Notes under the pieces: model-generated
The model's database searches: none
What the model was told of the DNA's origin: nothing
What the model saw: only the letters and a program-made list of their open reading frames with translations
Program-made: the position numbers and the translations under genes
Part shown: piece by piece, positions 48,317 through 57,719 of the stretch
How positions within the stretch are numbered: position 1 is the first letter of the stretch
How the letters are laid out: the number at the start of each line of letters is the position of its first letter
Assembly (NCBI RefSeq): GCF_001553955.1
Contig: NZ_CP014234.1
Location: 1,054,001 to 1,118,000, forward strand
DNA from: Moraxella osloensis
GTDB lineage: Bacteria; Pseudomonadota; Gammaproteobacteria; Pseudomonadales; Moraxellaceae
Length of the DNA: 64,000 nucleotides
Direction of reading: 5' to 3'

Positions 48317-48360
48317 CCCCCACCATGTCAAAGTCGCTAGACCAATCTACCCTATTTGAT
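48287..48360 (-). pseudogene. Degenerate tRNA (Val-GAC-like)
   Basis: The minus strand reads an anticodon loop TTGACAT (GAC), variable region, intact T-arm GTCTGTTCGAGTCAGAT, acceptor half TATGCCT, discriminator A and CCA. The 5' half fails: the expected AGGCATA is absent, the D-arm TAGA-TTGG-TCTA has a loop of only four bases, and the anticodon stem has a G-G mismatch. It is probably a damaged or recombined tRNA left at an integration site. A functional copy must lie elsewhere. Confidence 0.5.
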
Positions 48361-48642
48361 ATTAATGTACTTTAATACTCAAAGCTTTGATACGAGTGGG
48401 TTTAACTAAGCTTACAAGAATAACATTAATGTGATTTAATGACAATTAAGAAAATTATCTTGCAGTTTGGTCACGCAATATTGCGTGTTTTTAACCCCCA
48501 CTCTTCTGATGTTTTTGATGGATAAAGCTCAAATTTATATTATTTTTATTAATTAAATTTAATTTAAATTATTATTATAATTTAATATTAAAAACCATTG
48601 TCTTATTAAAATGTGCAGTTCTTTAAATAATAAAGTAGACAT

Positions 48643-48816
48643 TAGGGTGTGTCCCTATTTGGATAAGGAGGTTAAAAATAGACTAAATCGCTAGCAAAAC
48701 AAGGCAAATTGTGCAGATAATATTGGAATATTGTCAAACAATTTAACGCAGTTTTGCCAGATTTAGGCATTTTAGGCTATTAAAAACACTTTGTTCCGAA
48801 TTAGGGACACGCCCTA
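48643..48816. mobile_element. MITE-like element, 174 bp
   Basis: The left end TAGGGTGTGTCCCTATTTGG and the right end read in reverse, TAGGGCGTGTCCCTAATTCG, are near-perfect inverted repeats of about 20 bases. There is no coding capacity. TA at the very ends could be the target duplication. Confidence 0.6.
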
Positions 48817-49125
48817 GATTGTGATAATCATTTATATTATTTCAAAAATATCAGATTTAGCTTTATAAAATCAAATTAAACTCTTATCAATTTCATTACT
48901 TTGCCATATGAGCAGCAGGTTAATTTTTATACAACCTATTCTTGGATTATTCCTAAAATGACTTTTAGAAGCATTGGTTTGGCAAATCGATTGACAATGA
49001 TTGTCAATTAAGTTTCCGCTTTTTCCACTGCACTTGTGGATAAAAATCTCATAAGCCTGCTTGGGGATTGTTTTGAGAATGTGGATTAAAAAACATCCTT
49101 ACAATCAGAAAAATATCATTTAATG

Positions 49126-49180
49126 ATTCATAATTGAATGATTAGATGTTAAAATAGCCTATAAACATTCAAAAATGAAT
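49126..49180. promoter_or_regulatory. Two ATTCA-N4-TGAAT operators
   Basis: ATTCATAATTGAAT (49126-49139) and ATTCAAAAATGAAT (49167-49180), centres 41 bases apart, lie just before the HTH gene at 49203. The paired palindromes fit autoregulation by a HipB-like repressor. Confidence 0.55.
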
Positions 49181-49202
49181 AATTACGATATAATAATTTA
49201 GT

Positions 49203-49502
49203 ATGCGATTTGACTTCTATACACCCACTGAAATCACTGAGATCTTGGGCAAACGCCTCAAGCAACAGCGTTTGTACCAGAATCTGACGCAGGTTGAACT
49301 TGCCCAAAGGGCTGGCATTGGACTAAGTACCGTTTCTCGTATTGAGTCAGGAGAAGGAGGAACGCTCGATAACGTTATCCGCTATGCCATGTCGTTAGGG
49401 CTAGTGAATGAATTTGCCAACCTGTTTGCGAATAACCCTAAGACGATTGATGAAGTGATGGCACAAAAAACGTCACGCAAACGGGCTTCAAGCAAATCGT
49501 AA
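49203..49502 (+). CDS. XRE-family HTH regulator, HipB-like, orphan
   Basis: 99 residues. The HTH at about 15-70 (LGKRLKQQRLYQNLTQVELA then QRAGIGLSTVSRIESGEGGT) has the Cro/XRE pattern. The N-terminal TPTEITEILGKRL and basic C-terminal tail resemble antitoxins paired with HipA-type kinases. No HipA follows: an IS inserts 16 bases after the stop, and beyond it lies unrelated DNA. It may be a stranded antitoxin or simple regulator. Confidence 0.75.
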   Translation: MRFDFYTPTEITEILGKRLKQQRLYQNLTQVELAQRAGIGLSTVSRIESGEGGTLDNVIRYAMSLGLVNEFANLFANNPKTIDEVMAQKTSRKRASSKS

Positions 49503-49518
49503 GTGATATGGATATTAG

Positions 49519-50390
49519 AACCTGTTCACAATCTTCTCAACAATAAAGCGATGAAAGCGAGATTGGTAAATTGAAGGCTCGAATTTAAAAGGCGCTCACA
49601 GTTTTTCCATAGACGTCTATTTTTCTCAAGCCAAGCAAACGAACGTTCTACAACCCATCGCTTTGGTATGACTTTAAACGTGTGCAGTTTATCTCTTTTG
49701 GCAACTTCTGTGGTAACGGTTTCGCCTAAAATAGATTTAACACTATTAGCAAATGGCTCACCTCGATAACCGCCATCAACCATCACATTTTTTACGCGGC
49801 TTAAGCGTTTAGCATTTTGACGAAGTAACGTTTTAGCACCTTCACGGTCGGTGATATTGGCAGTGGTAATACAGATAGCATGCGGCAAACCTTGGCTATC
49901 TACCGCAATATGGCGCTTAATCCCTGATACTTTTTTACCGGCATCATAGCCTTTGTGTTTGGCGGTATCTGTATTCTTAACGCTTTGAGCATCGATGATG
50001 ATAAAACTGGTTTTACCCTTGCGTTTGTCCTTCTTTCGCGCTTTTTTGACCAATTTTTTTTAAGGCTTGATGAAGAATGCTGTTGCCTTCTTCATCAAGC
50101 TCGCTCCATTTCTGAAAGTAGGCGTGGACGGTGCGCCATTTGGGAAAGTCATGGGGCAGCTGTCGCCATTGGCAACCTGTTCTTAATACATATAGCAAGC
50201 CACAAAATACGCCATAAAGGTCAACCGTTCTTGGTTTAGTCTTCTTCCTTGCACTTTCTAAAATCGGTAATATGTGCTCAAATTGTTTTCGGCTAATGTC
50301 GCTTGGATAGGCTTTTCTCATGGTGAATGATTCGGTTATTAATCAATTATGTAGTTTATCCTAGCATATTTTTTAATCGTGAACAGGTTC
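49519..50390 (-). mobile_element. IS5-family (IS427-group) insertion sequence
   Basis: 872 bp bounded by inverted repeats beginning GAACCTGTTCAC (left) and, in reverse, at the right end. A TA flanks each side (49517-49518, 50391-50392), consistent with a TA target duplication. It contains a two-frame transposase and appears intact. Confidence 0.85.
49526..50321 (-). CDS. IS427-group transposase, two frames joined by frameshifting
   Basis: Frame A (50321-50013) carries the N-terminal DUF4096-type domain (MRKAYPSDISRKQFEHILPI, TGCQWRQLPHDFPKW). Frame B (to 49526) carries the DDE core: first Asp in FIIIDAQSVKNTD, second in VMVDGGYRGEPF, Glu in WVVERSFAWLEKN. An A8 run (plus-strand T8 at 50054-50061) lies in the overlap, the usual programmed -1 slip site of this group. 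Both parts are otherwise uninterrupted, so the element may be active. Confidence 0.85.
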
Positions 50391-50499
50391 TAAGACTGCT
50401 TGATAATCTCTACCCAGTGTTTTCTCCGTTTTTTTCAGCATACATCATTTTGTCATATTTATGGATTAGGATACGGAATATTTATTATGGAATTAACTT

Positions 50500-51362
50500 A
50501 TGCAAAATTCTGTTAAATTTTTATTATCAAGCTTAACATTATCGATGTTATTAGTTGGCTGTAATGATGATAATAACTCAAATACATCATCTTTTAATTA
50601 TCCCCCATCAAACCCATCTTCACCAACCATACCTAAAGTTGAAGAAAAATTTTACCAAACCAAAACACCGTATCAGCCTCAACAAGATATCACTAGCTAC
50701 GAGAGAGCTCCCACAGGGTATAATGCGGTTTTTACAGAATCTGTTGCAAGACATGGCTCGCGTGGACTATCAAGCCTAAAATATGATTTAGCTTTATATA
50801 ATTTATGGCTAAAAGCAAAAGAAGAGGGCGCCTTAACTAGCTTGGGTGAGCAGTTAGGACCTGATTTGCAAAAAATGATGACAACCAATATTCTACTTGG
50901 CTATGGCGTTGAAGGGATTAGCAAACCAGGGTATGGGAATGAAACTCGTATTGGTATCAAAGAGCATCGAGGTATCGCAGATAGATTATTACAACGGTTA
51001 CCGGAACTATTTAATCAAGCTGCTACCAATCAAAAACATATTCAAGTAGTCAGCTCAGGTGTAGACCGTGCAGTAGACAGTGCTAAGTTTTTTACCAACG
51101 AGTTAATAACTAAACAACCTTCGCTAAAATCGATAGTTACCCCTCAGAGTTACACTCAATTAAGTAAAAATAGTTTGCCAAGTATCACTGATGGCGGTGT
51201 AAATCGATTCTTATTGTATTTCCATAGTCTAAACGCCACTGATGATTTAGTGACGATGAGCACTGACCCTAATTATGAAATTTACACAGCTAGTCAGAAT
51301 TATCAAGAATTTGAATCGAATAATAAAGACTTACAGCAAAAGCTTAGCCTAATCAATAGTAG
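50500..51362 (+). pseudogene. Histidine-type phosphatase lipoprotein, truncated by an IS
   Basis: N-terminal lipoprotein signal LSSLTLSMLLVGCNDD, then the catalytic RHG motif of the histidine phosphatase (acid phosphatase/phytase) family in ESVARHGSRGLSSLKYD. SSGVDRAVDSAKFF provides the conserved Arg region. About 288 codons are gene; the frame then enters the next IS (NLCTNRYTKVG) and stops at 51399. The C-terminal half, with the HD/HAE proton donor, is missing and does not reappear beyond the IS. It is therefore a non-functional, exported fragment. Confidence 0.8.
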
Positions 51363-51365
51363 AAA

Positions 51366-52465
51366 CCTTTGCACGAACAGATACACAAAAGTTGGTTAAA
51401 ATGATATAATGCTTTATAATCAACCACATAGCAAAAGACACCGACATGGCATGGAAACAAACAGGGCAACTGTCCCTAGCAGACAGTCTAATCAATCACC
51501 ACAAAGCCATTGAAGAACTCGATGAACTACACAACCTCATCAACTGGCAAGCTATCGAACACACCCTACGCCATGTCCATAGCAGTGACCGTGGCGAAAG
51601 TGCCTTTCATCCTGTCATCATGTTTAAAATCTTACTACTACAAAAACTCTATAACCTATCCGACCCAGCCATGGAAAAACAACTGGCTCGAGACTTACTA
51701 TTTCGTCGATTCGTTGGCTTATCACTAACTGACAACGTACCCGACCACAGCACCATCTGGCGATACCACAAACACTTAGGTGAACTTGGACTCATTGAAC
51801 CCTTATTCAACCAAATCAATAAGCAACTAGCCGAGCAAAATATCATCATCAAAGCAGGCAGTGTTAGCATCATTGATGCCAGTATCGTTGAAGCCAAAAA
51901 CAAACGAGCTAAAAAAGGCAAACATACCGACAATACCCAAGATAACGAAGCTGCCTACGTCAGTAAAAAAGACAGCACAGGCAAAGTAAAAACCACCTAC
52001 GGCTATAAAATCCATCTTAACTGTGATGAAGACAGCTTTGTCAAAAAAGTTCAAACCACCCCTGCTAATGTCCATGATTCACAATGTTTTACCACGCTTT
52101 TAACAGGTGATGAATCTGCCGTTTACGCCGACAGTGCGTATAAAAGCCAAGCCCATGACGACTATCTTGCCGAGCATGAGCCACCTATCAACAATCATAT
52201 CCATGATAGGGCATGGCGTAATACACCACTTACCGAACAACAAAAACGTACCAATACCCAAAAGAGCCAAACCAGAAATACGGTAGAACGGGTATTCGGT
52301 CATTTTAAATTGCATTATGGGATGAGCAAGGCTCGTCATCTTGGCTTAATGCAATTTCATACCAGTACCTTGCTTGCTAGCATTGTGCATAATTTAAAAA
52401 CCGCCCTAAGCTTGAAACGAAAATACGGACTGCCTTAGGGTTATTGTGTCTGTTGGTTGGTAAAA
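51366..52465 (+). mobile_element. IS5-family insertion sequence
   Basis: About 1.1 kb around an intact transposase gene. The ends are approximate: the left shows CACGAACAGATACAC and the right, in reverse, CCAACAGACACAA, as imperfect inverted repeats. It truncates the phosphatase on the left; the DNA on the right is unrelated, indicating a deletion or rearrangement beside the element. Confidence 0.7.
51446..52438 (+). CDS. IS5-family transposase
   Basis: 330 residues, uninterrupted. The N-terminal domain is typical of IS5 (ESAFHPVIMFKILLLQKLYN, DPAMEKQLARDLLFRRFVGL). The DDE residues are in SIIDASIVEAKNK, VYADSAYKSQ and NTVERVFGHFKLHYGM. Probably active. It is transcribed toward the alcohol dehydrogenase remnant. 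Confidence 0.9.
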   Translation: MAWKQTGQLSLADSLINHHKAIEELDELHNLINWQAIEHTLRHVHSSDRGESAFHPVIMFKILLLQKLYNLSDPAMEKQLARDLLFRRFVGLSLTDNVPDHSTIWRYHKHLGELGLIEPLFNQINKQLAEQNIIIKAGSVSIIDASIVEAKNKRAKKGKHTDNTQDNEAAYVSKKDSTGKVKTTYGYKIHLNCDEDSFVKKVQTTPANVHDSQCFTTLLTGDESAVYADSAYKSQAHDDYLAEHEPPINNHIHDRAWRNTPLTEQQKRTNTQKSQTRNTVERVFGHFKLHYGMSKARHLGLMQFHTSTLLASIVHNLKTALSLKRKYGLP

Positions 52466-52584
52466 CTAGCCAATAGACGTTAATTGACTGCAATTTGGGA
52501 GACTTTTATGCCAATTCGGTGACTTTTTTCGCTTCTTTAACACCAATTCCAGTTTTTAGTTGAGTTTGAAATTGGTGTCGAGAG

Positions 52585-53421
52585 ATGGTCGCTGGTTTGT
52601 GCAAAGGTCTCACTAATTTATTTAACCAAGATTTGTCCAAATTTAATAAATTACCTTTGGTAGCAATTCCCACCACAGCGGGTACAGGAGCAGAGGTAAC
52701 TTTTGTGTCAGTAATTACTGCAACTGATGGGAATAAATTTGCGGTTTTCCACAGCAAAATTTTGCCTGATGTAGCCATATTAGATGCCAATTTAACCTTG
52801 GGATTACCACCGCTTATTACAGCGGCAACCGCGTTAGATGCTATGGTACATTGCATTGAAGCCTATACCAGCCGGACCAAGAAAAACCCGATATCCGATG
52901 CATTGGCGGTCAAAGGTTTGCAGTTACTTTGGCAAAATTATCGTAAGGTAATGACTGACGGCAAGAATATCGAGGCACGCTCTGAGATGTTACTTGGATC
53001 CTGTTTGGCAGGAATGGCATTTGTTAATGCCTCGGTAGCTGCGGTGCATGGCTTATCCTATCCGCTGAGTATTCGTTTTCATGTGCCCCACGGGCACGCC
53101 AATGCCTTGGTAATGGCAGGGGTTTTTACGTTTAACTTGTCCGCGGCTCAACAACACTATGCTGAACTCGCTCGGGCAGTATTACCAAAACAAACCTTAT
53201 CACTTGATGACACTGCAGCAGCCACCTTGTTTATCGATGAGTTAAAGCAATTTTTAACTGAGAGTGGCTTAAAAACGTCATTACGTGAATTAGGCATACA
53301 GCAGACTGATATCGATGACTTAGCAACTCTAATGATAAATACTTATGCTCGTTTAATCGTCTCAAACCCCATTGATATGACGGTTGACGATGTTAAAAAA
53401 ATTTATCAAGATGTATTTTGA
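52585..53421 (+). pseudogene. Iron-containing alcohol dehydrogenase, N-terminus missing
   Basis: 278 codons matching family III (Fe) alcohol dehydrogenases from about residue 105 onward. KLPLVAIPTTAGTGAEVT is a conserved nucleotide-binding segment, and the metal ligands are in TALDAMVHCIEAYTS, AAVHGLSYPLSIRFHVPHGHANAL. The GGGS Rossmann segment and everything N-terminal are absent, and an in-frame stop lies just upstream. The break coincides with DNA beside the IS5 element. It is 62 bases upstream of the SMP-30 gene, its likely former operon partner. Confidence 0.8.
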
Positions 53422-53483
53422 TCCACGAACGATAGTTTTTTATATCATAGGATATCAATATAAATTTTAAAAGGAATTAGAAA

Positions 53484-54383
53484 ATGACTACAAGACAACT
53501 TAATGTGGTAACAGATGGATTGCATTATCTTGAAGCACCAAGATGGCATGATGGGAAATTATGGTTTGTAGATTTGTATACCAAGGCTGTCTATAGCCTT
53601 GATAACGATGGCAAAGTCAATGAAGTCGTTAAAATAAAAGAGCAGCCATCAGGGCTTGGGTGGCTCCCTAATGGGCGTATGCTTGTCGTTTCCATGAAAG
53701 ATAGAAAAGTTTTACGTTTAGAAGCTAATGGTGAATTAGTGCAGCATGCTGATTTGTGGGATTTATGCGAAGGTCATGCCAACGATATGGTAGTAGCACC
53801 CAATGGTAATGCCTATGTGGGAAATTTTGGTTATGATTTAATGGGAGGTGCTGACCATAAGGATACAGGGATCGTGTTGGTAAAACCAGATGGTTCAACA
53901 CAAAAAGTTGCCGAAGGTTTATCCTTCCCTAATGGTATGGTGATAACACCCGATGAGAAAACACTGATTGTTAATGAATTATTTGGCAATCGTATCTCTA
54001 AATTTGCCATTAATGACGATGGCACACTCGGGGAAAGACACGATTTTGCCAGTTTTGGGAGTTTAGGCGACGAACCAAGTGTAGCTAGACGTATGGAAAA
54101 AGCAATAATCAAGCCTGATGGGCTTGCTTTAGATGCTGAAGGCGCTGTTTGGTTTGCCGATACAGTGAATCAAAGAGCCGTTAGAATGGCAGAAGGGGGT
54201 GAGATACTCGAAACAGTTGACGTCGCTCCAGAACTAGTGTTTGCTGTGGCTTTGGGGGGTGATGATGGCAAAACACTGTTTATGTGTGTCGCACCTGATT
54301 GGGATGAAGCAAATCGTAAAAGTGAAAACCTCGGACGTATGATCTCAACCAAAGTCTCAGTGGGTCATGCAGGTACACCTTAA
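53484..54383 (+). CDS. SMP-30/gluconolactonase-family lactonase
   Basis: 299 residues, six-bladed beta-propeller calcium-dependent lactonase family. Signatures are GLHYLEAPRWHDGKLWFVDL (metal-binding Glu), EGHANDMVVAPNGNAYVGNFG (Asn-Asp metal ligands), LSFPNGMVITPDEKTLIV and KPDGLALDAEGAVWFADT (Asp ligand). It hydrolyses a sugar or other lactone; the substrate is unknown. AAAAGGA precedes the ATG. It survives intact beside the truncated alcohol dehydrogenase. Confidence 0.88.
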   Translation: MTTRQLNVVTDGLHYLEAPRWHDGKLWFVDLYTKAVYSLDNDGKVNEVVKIKEQPSGLGWLPNGRMLVVSMKDRKVLRLEANGELVQHADLWDLCEGHANDMVVAPNGNAYVGNFGYDLMGGADHKDTGIVLVKPDGSTQKVAEGLSFPNGMVITPDEKTLIVNELFGNRISKFAINDDGTLGERHDFASFGSLGDEPSVARRMEKAIIKPDGLALDAEGAVWFADTVNQRAVRMAEGGEILETVDVAPELVFAVALGGDDGKTLFMCVAPDWDEANRKSENLGRMISTKVSVGHAGTP

Positions 54384-54470
54384 TGCACAAAACAATCTAG
54401 ACCGTTAAAGCAAAAGTTGCGGTGTTTGTCACCCAATTTAAGATTAAGCCACTAAAACCTCAGCGTTATA

Positions 54471-55645
54471 CCAACCCACAAAGCCATTCACCCATATCCG
54501 AGCATTGTCTAAACTATCAAAGCCATGCTCAGGTGTAGTGGCATAATAAACTAATACCAAACCCAATAATTAAAGCACTGCCCAATGACGAGCAGTGAGC
54601 GACTTAACCGTAGCCACCTGTTTAGCAAAATTACACCAAGCCTGACAGGCGGCATCTACAATAGCTTCATAACTATCAAAACAACGATTTGATAGCCAGT
54701 GTTGCTTAATATACTGCCAAACCTGTTCAATCGGGTTTAACTCGGGCGAATAAGGTGGCAGTTTCAAGATAGTCAGGTTTGGTAAATTATAGCGCTCTTT
54801 ATGCCATACTGCCCCATCCATGACCACAACCGCATGGCGACCTTTGGGCACAGCTTGGCTAATTGCTTGTAAATGTCGCTTCATACACTCACCATTGGCA
54901 TAAGGCATAACGAGCCCTATACATTGTCCTGTCGTAGGACACACTGCCCCATAAAGGTAAGTCGAGATAAACTGCTGTTGACGGACTACACGCGGTCTTT
55001 TACCACGGTAATGCCATATTCGGGTGATTGAACCTTGCTGACCAATGCGGGTTTCATCTTGAAACCAGATGTCAACATCGCTTAGTTTAGTATCTTCGGG
55101 CAGTATGGCAGTTACCTGCTCTATAAAGTTTTTTTAAAGGCTTCTTGGGCGTTAATGTCAGCCTGCGGGTGCTTACTTCTGGCGCTTATCCAACTCATAC
55201 CAATTCGAGCCAGTAGTTCATAAATGCCATTGACGCTATAGCTTGCTTGGTAATGATCGTAAGCAAGCTTTTGGATGTCTTGTCCTGTCAGTCTGCCGCC
55301 GCCCCGTTTTGCTTGGCTGTCAACAATCAGTTGTTTAAAGCTTTCTATGTACTCGGGAGCCAATTTGCTGTTTCTGCCGCTTCTTGGTTTGTCATAGAGG
55401 CTATCAAGCCCTGATGCTTGGTAGCGTCTACGAGTACGTCGTGCGGTTTCAATGTTGATGTTGAGGTTTTCTGCAATCTCAAAGCTGTGTTTGCCAATGC
55501 GATATTGGTGAAGGATGTAAAGGCGTGTTCTGGCTCTGGCGTTACTTTCAGTTTTGGCCAGTTCGCCAAAGTCATAATCATCTAGGCTGTGTTTTGGGTT
55601 TGATTCTTTCATATAGCTATAATACTATATTTTATGGGGTTGGTA
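54471..55645 (-). mobile_element. IS630-family insertion sequence
   Basis: About 1.17 kb bounded by TACCAACCC (left) and its inverse GGGTTGGTA (right), with TA at each flank (54469-54470 region and 55646-55647), the hallmark of IS630/Tc1-mariner insertion. It holds a two-frame transposase. Confidence 0.78.
54570..55612 (-). CDS. IS630 transposase, two frames joined at an A7 run
   Basis: Frame 1 (55612-55121) carries the HTH pair (FEIAENLNINIETARRTRRR, YDKPRSGRNSKL). Frame 2 continues without an own start as NFIEQVTAILPEDTKL, then the DDE core: DVDIWFQDETRIGQQGS, VVVMDGAVWHKE and PYSPELNPIEQVWQ. The switch lies at the A7 run near 55130-55136, where frameshifting is common in IS630 elements. 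Both halves look complete, so a programmed shift is more likely than damage. Confidence 0.8.
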
Positions 55646-55767
55646 TAAAAATCATTCCTTGAAAAAGTATACTTATTTTGGATCACTTAAAAAAATTGTA
55701 ACAGTACCCTAATCTTTAAACATATAAAAAATACCGCCAAACTAGACGGTATTTTTGAAGATCATAT

Positions 55768-55965
55768 TTAAAATGGACAATCATCATCTTCTATATTTAC
55801 TAAAAAACTGTGTAAATTAATCACCCCTTTTTGCTTAAATATTTTGCAGTCATCACATTGCCAGCTCATAAAATCGTCTTGCTTTGGCAATTTGCAAGGA
55901 TTATTTAACTCATACATTTTCCCGCATGTATCACAGCGGATATAAGAATCGTAGGCTTTTACCAT
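55768..55965 (-). CDS. Small zinc-ribbon-like protein
   Basis: 65 residues from the ATG at 55965 (MVKAYDSYIRCDTCGKMYEL). Two Cys-x2-Cys pairs (CDTC and CDDC, 29 residues apart) could bind zinc. The acidic end EDDDCPF is unremarkable. No family is recognised. An upstream extension of the frame lies in IS3 DNA and is rejected. It was probably part of the mobile element interrupted by the neighbouring IS3. Confidence 0.5.
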   Translation of the reverse strand: MVKAYDSYIRCDTCGKMYELNNPCKLPKQDDFMSWQCDDCKIFKQKGVINLHSFLVNIEDDDCPF

Positions 55966-56063
55966 CGATAGTCTCGTAATAAGCTTATAATACTCCCCGA
56001 AAACTAGACCAAAAAATTGTAGCAAATAAGATAGAATAGCCCTTAAGAAAAGAGGTCTATCTA

Positions 56064-56354
56064 ATGACAAAAGTTCGTAAACGTCATAATGCTGAATTTA
56101 AAAGCAAAGTTGCTGTTGAAGCAATTAAAGAGCAAAAAACGATCAATGAGCTGACTGCTGAATACGGTGTTCATGCAACCCAAATCAGCAACTGGAAAAA
56201 GCAAGCCTTGGCTGTTATACCAAGTGCCTTTAACACCAAACAGCACGACAACGAACAAGCCCAGCAAGCTATTATTGATGAACTGCATCGGCAGCTTGGG
56301 CAAGTCATTAGCGAGAGGGACTGGCTTAAAAAAAAGTCCTCACAGCTCACTTAG
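56064..56354 (+). CDS. IS3 OrfA (transposase HTH subunit)
   Basis: 96 residues: MTKVRKRHNAEFKSKVAVEA and TAEYGVHATQISNWKKQAL form the HTH_21-type DNA-binding domain. A leucine-zipper-like segment follows (IIDELHRQLGQVISERDWLK). An AAAAAA run at the end (near 56327) is the usual site of the -1 shift into OrfB. Confidence 0.88.
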   Translation: MTKVRKRHNAEFKSKVAVEAIKEQKTINELTAEYGVHATQISNWKKQALAVIPSAFNTKQHDNEQAQQAIIDELHRQLGQVISERDWLKKKSSQLT

Positions 56355-57228
56355 AGTCTCGTAAACAACTGCTAGAACCTGACAATAAGGATTTCAGTAC
56401 CCGTAAACAATGCGAACTGCTCGGTATTAACCGCTCAAGCCTGTACTATCAGCCAAAGCCCATCAGTAAGCTTGATATCACCTTGATGAACTTGCTCGAC
56501 GAGCAATATACCAAAGCCCCATTTTACGGGGTTAAACGCATGACAGCGTATGTGAGACAATTAGGCTATCAAGTGGGAGAAAAACGAGTTAGGCGACTGC
56601 TAAGGCAAATGGGGCTAGATGCCATCTACCAGCATCCTAACACCAGTAAACCCAATCCTGAGCATCAAGTTTACCCGTATTTGCTTAGGAATGTACCCAT
56701 TACACGATGCAACCAAGTGTGGAGTACCGATATCACATACATTCGCCTGTCTAAAGGGTTTGTGTATTTGATGGCGGTGATTGATTGGTACAGCCGTTAT
56801 GTTTTAGGTTGGTCGCTATCCACCACGCTTGAGGCAGATTTCTGCATTGATACGGTGGGTAAACTACTGCACAATGGGTTACGCTGTGAGATTTTTAATA
56901 CGGATCAAGGCTCGCAGTTTACCAGTCCAAGATTTACCACGCCACTCATTGATTCGGGCATTGCTGTGAGCATGGACGGTCGTGGCAGGGCGTTGGATAA
57001 TCTCAAGTAGAAAGGCTTTGGCGGTCAGTGAAATATGAGTGTGTGTATTTACGCCAGTTTGATACCGTTAGCCAAGCCAGAGTTGGTTTGAAAGAGTATT
57101 TTGAGTTTTACAATTATGAGCGGTTGCATCAGTCGCTTGATTACCATACCCCTGCACAGGTTTATTTAGATAACAATAGTTCGGTTAATCCTGTGCTTTA
57201 TCAACCCAATTCTATCTTAATTTCGTGA
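56354..57228 (+). pseudogene. IS3 OrfB (rve integrase core), frameshifted
   Basis: The DDE integrase shows STDITYIRLSKGFVYLMAVI (first Asp), FNTDQGSQFTSPRF (second Asp) and, after a break, ERLWRSVKYECVYLRQFDT (Glu). Between ALDNL and ERLWRS the frame reads LK then TAG at 57008-57010. One missing base relative to the expected LFVERLW coding sequence puts the final 70 residues out of frame. The active-site Glu is lost from the main product, so this copy is inactive unless complemented. Confidence 0.85.
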
Positions 57229-57253
57229 TTATTTGGTCTAGACATTGGGGAGT

Positions 57254-57413
57254 ACCTTAGCTCTTCAGAAGTGACATCATAATGCCGGCATATATGTTTA
57301 ATATGCCACTCAAGTCGATTGGGATGATGTTGATTAAATGGATGCCAGTAATCTAGGCACATTTTCAATGAATAGCCATTTAGCATATTATTTGTCAGTA
57401 ATCGTACACGCAT
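57254..57413 (-). pseudogene. Small gene of the integrated element, cut by IS3
   Basis: Readable as MRVRLLTNNMLNGYSLKMCL then DYWHPFNQHHPNRLEWHIKH, about 53 codons, after which the frame enters the IS3 end. The ATG is one base past the previous gene's stop, so it belonged to the int operon. The function is unknown. Confidence 0.55.
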
Positions 57414-57414
57414 T

Positions 57415-57717
57415 TTAATGCACCTCTTCTATAAACTCTGAAAAATTGGCGTAAAATAGTCGACGAAGCTGGCGATATCTTTCAAAATCCGTTTCATCAC
57501 TATCAATTAATGGCAACTGTTGCTGTACCCAAACCATTAGCGCTTTATGTGATTTATATTTTTGTTCATTGAGCCATTCAGACAGCTTATCGTCATTAGC
57601 AATACCATACTCAGTAATCAACTTTCTTGCCAAATCACAGGCCGTTTGGCTGACAAAATTCAAATTATTATGCGGTTTAATGGTTTGACGCAATTTTTCA
57701 TAATCAATAACCAACAC
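57415..57717 (-). CDS. Hypothetical protein downstream of integrase
   Basis: 100 residues, unrecognised. Charged and helical (MLVIDYEKLRQTIKPHNNLN, LSEWLNEQKYKSHKALMVWV), with no TM or signal segment. It starts two bases after the integrase stop and lies in the xis-int transcription unit. It may be an accessory or addiction-type gene, but there is no direct evidence. Confidence 0.55.
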   Translation of the reverse strand: MLVIDYEKLRQTIKPHNNLNFVSQTACDLARKLITEYGIANDDKLSEWLNEQKYKSHKALMVWVQQQLPLIDSDETDFERYRQLRRLFYANFSEFIEEVH

Positions 57718-57719
57718 GA

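Larger units (their letters stand above)
48361..49202. other. AT-rich intergenic region with a MITE-like element
   Basis: About 840 bases without a credible gene. It contains the inverted-repeat element at 48643-48816 and, at its right end, the control region of the HipB-like gene. The rest is AT-rich with no recognised RNA. Confidence 0.5.
55991..57254 (+). mobile_element. IS3-family insertion sequence, inactivated
   Basis: 1264 bp bounded by TACTCCCC and GGGGAGTA, with a further inverted match (CTAGACCAAA on both ends). OrfA is intact; OrfB is frameshifted. No obvious target duplication was found. It cuts a small gene at 57254. Confidence 0.82.

Noticed and set aside
48287-48360. Functional tRNA gene
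   Set aside because: The 3' half is good, but the 5' acceptor strand does not pair, the D-loop is only four bases and the anticodon stem has a mismatch. It is reported as degenerate.
52506-52856. Minus-strand 116-codon frame over the alcohol dehydrogenase start
   Set aside because: It mostly mirrors the plus-strand dehydrogenase codons, with no start signal or family match.
55966-56070. N-terminal extension of the zinc-ribbon protein (MSLDRPLFLRAILS...)
   Set aside because: The extension is read from IS3 DNA; the internal ATG at 55965 gives the plausible protein.
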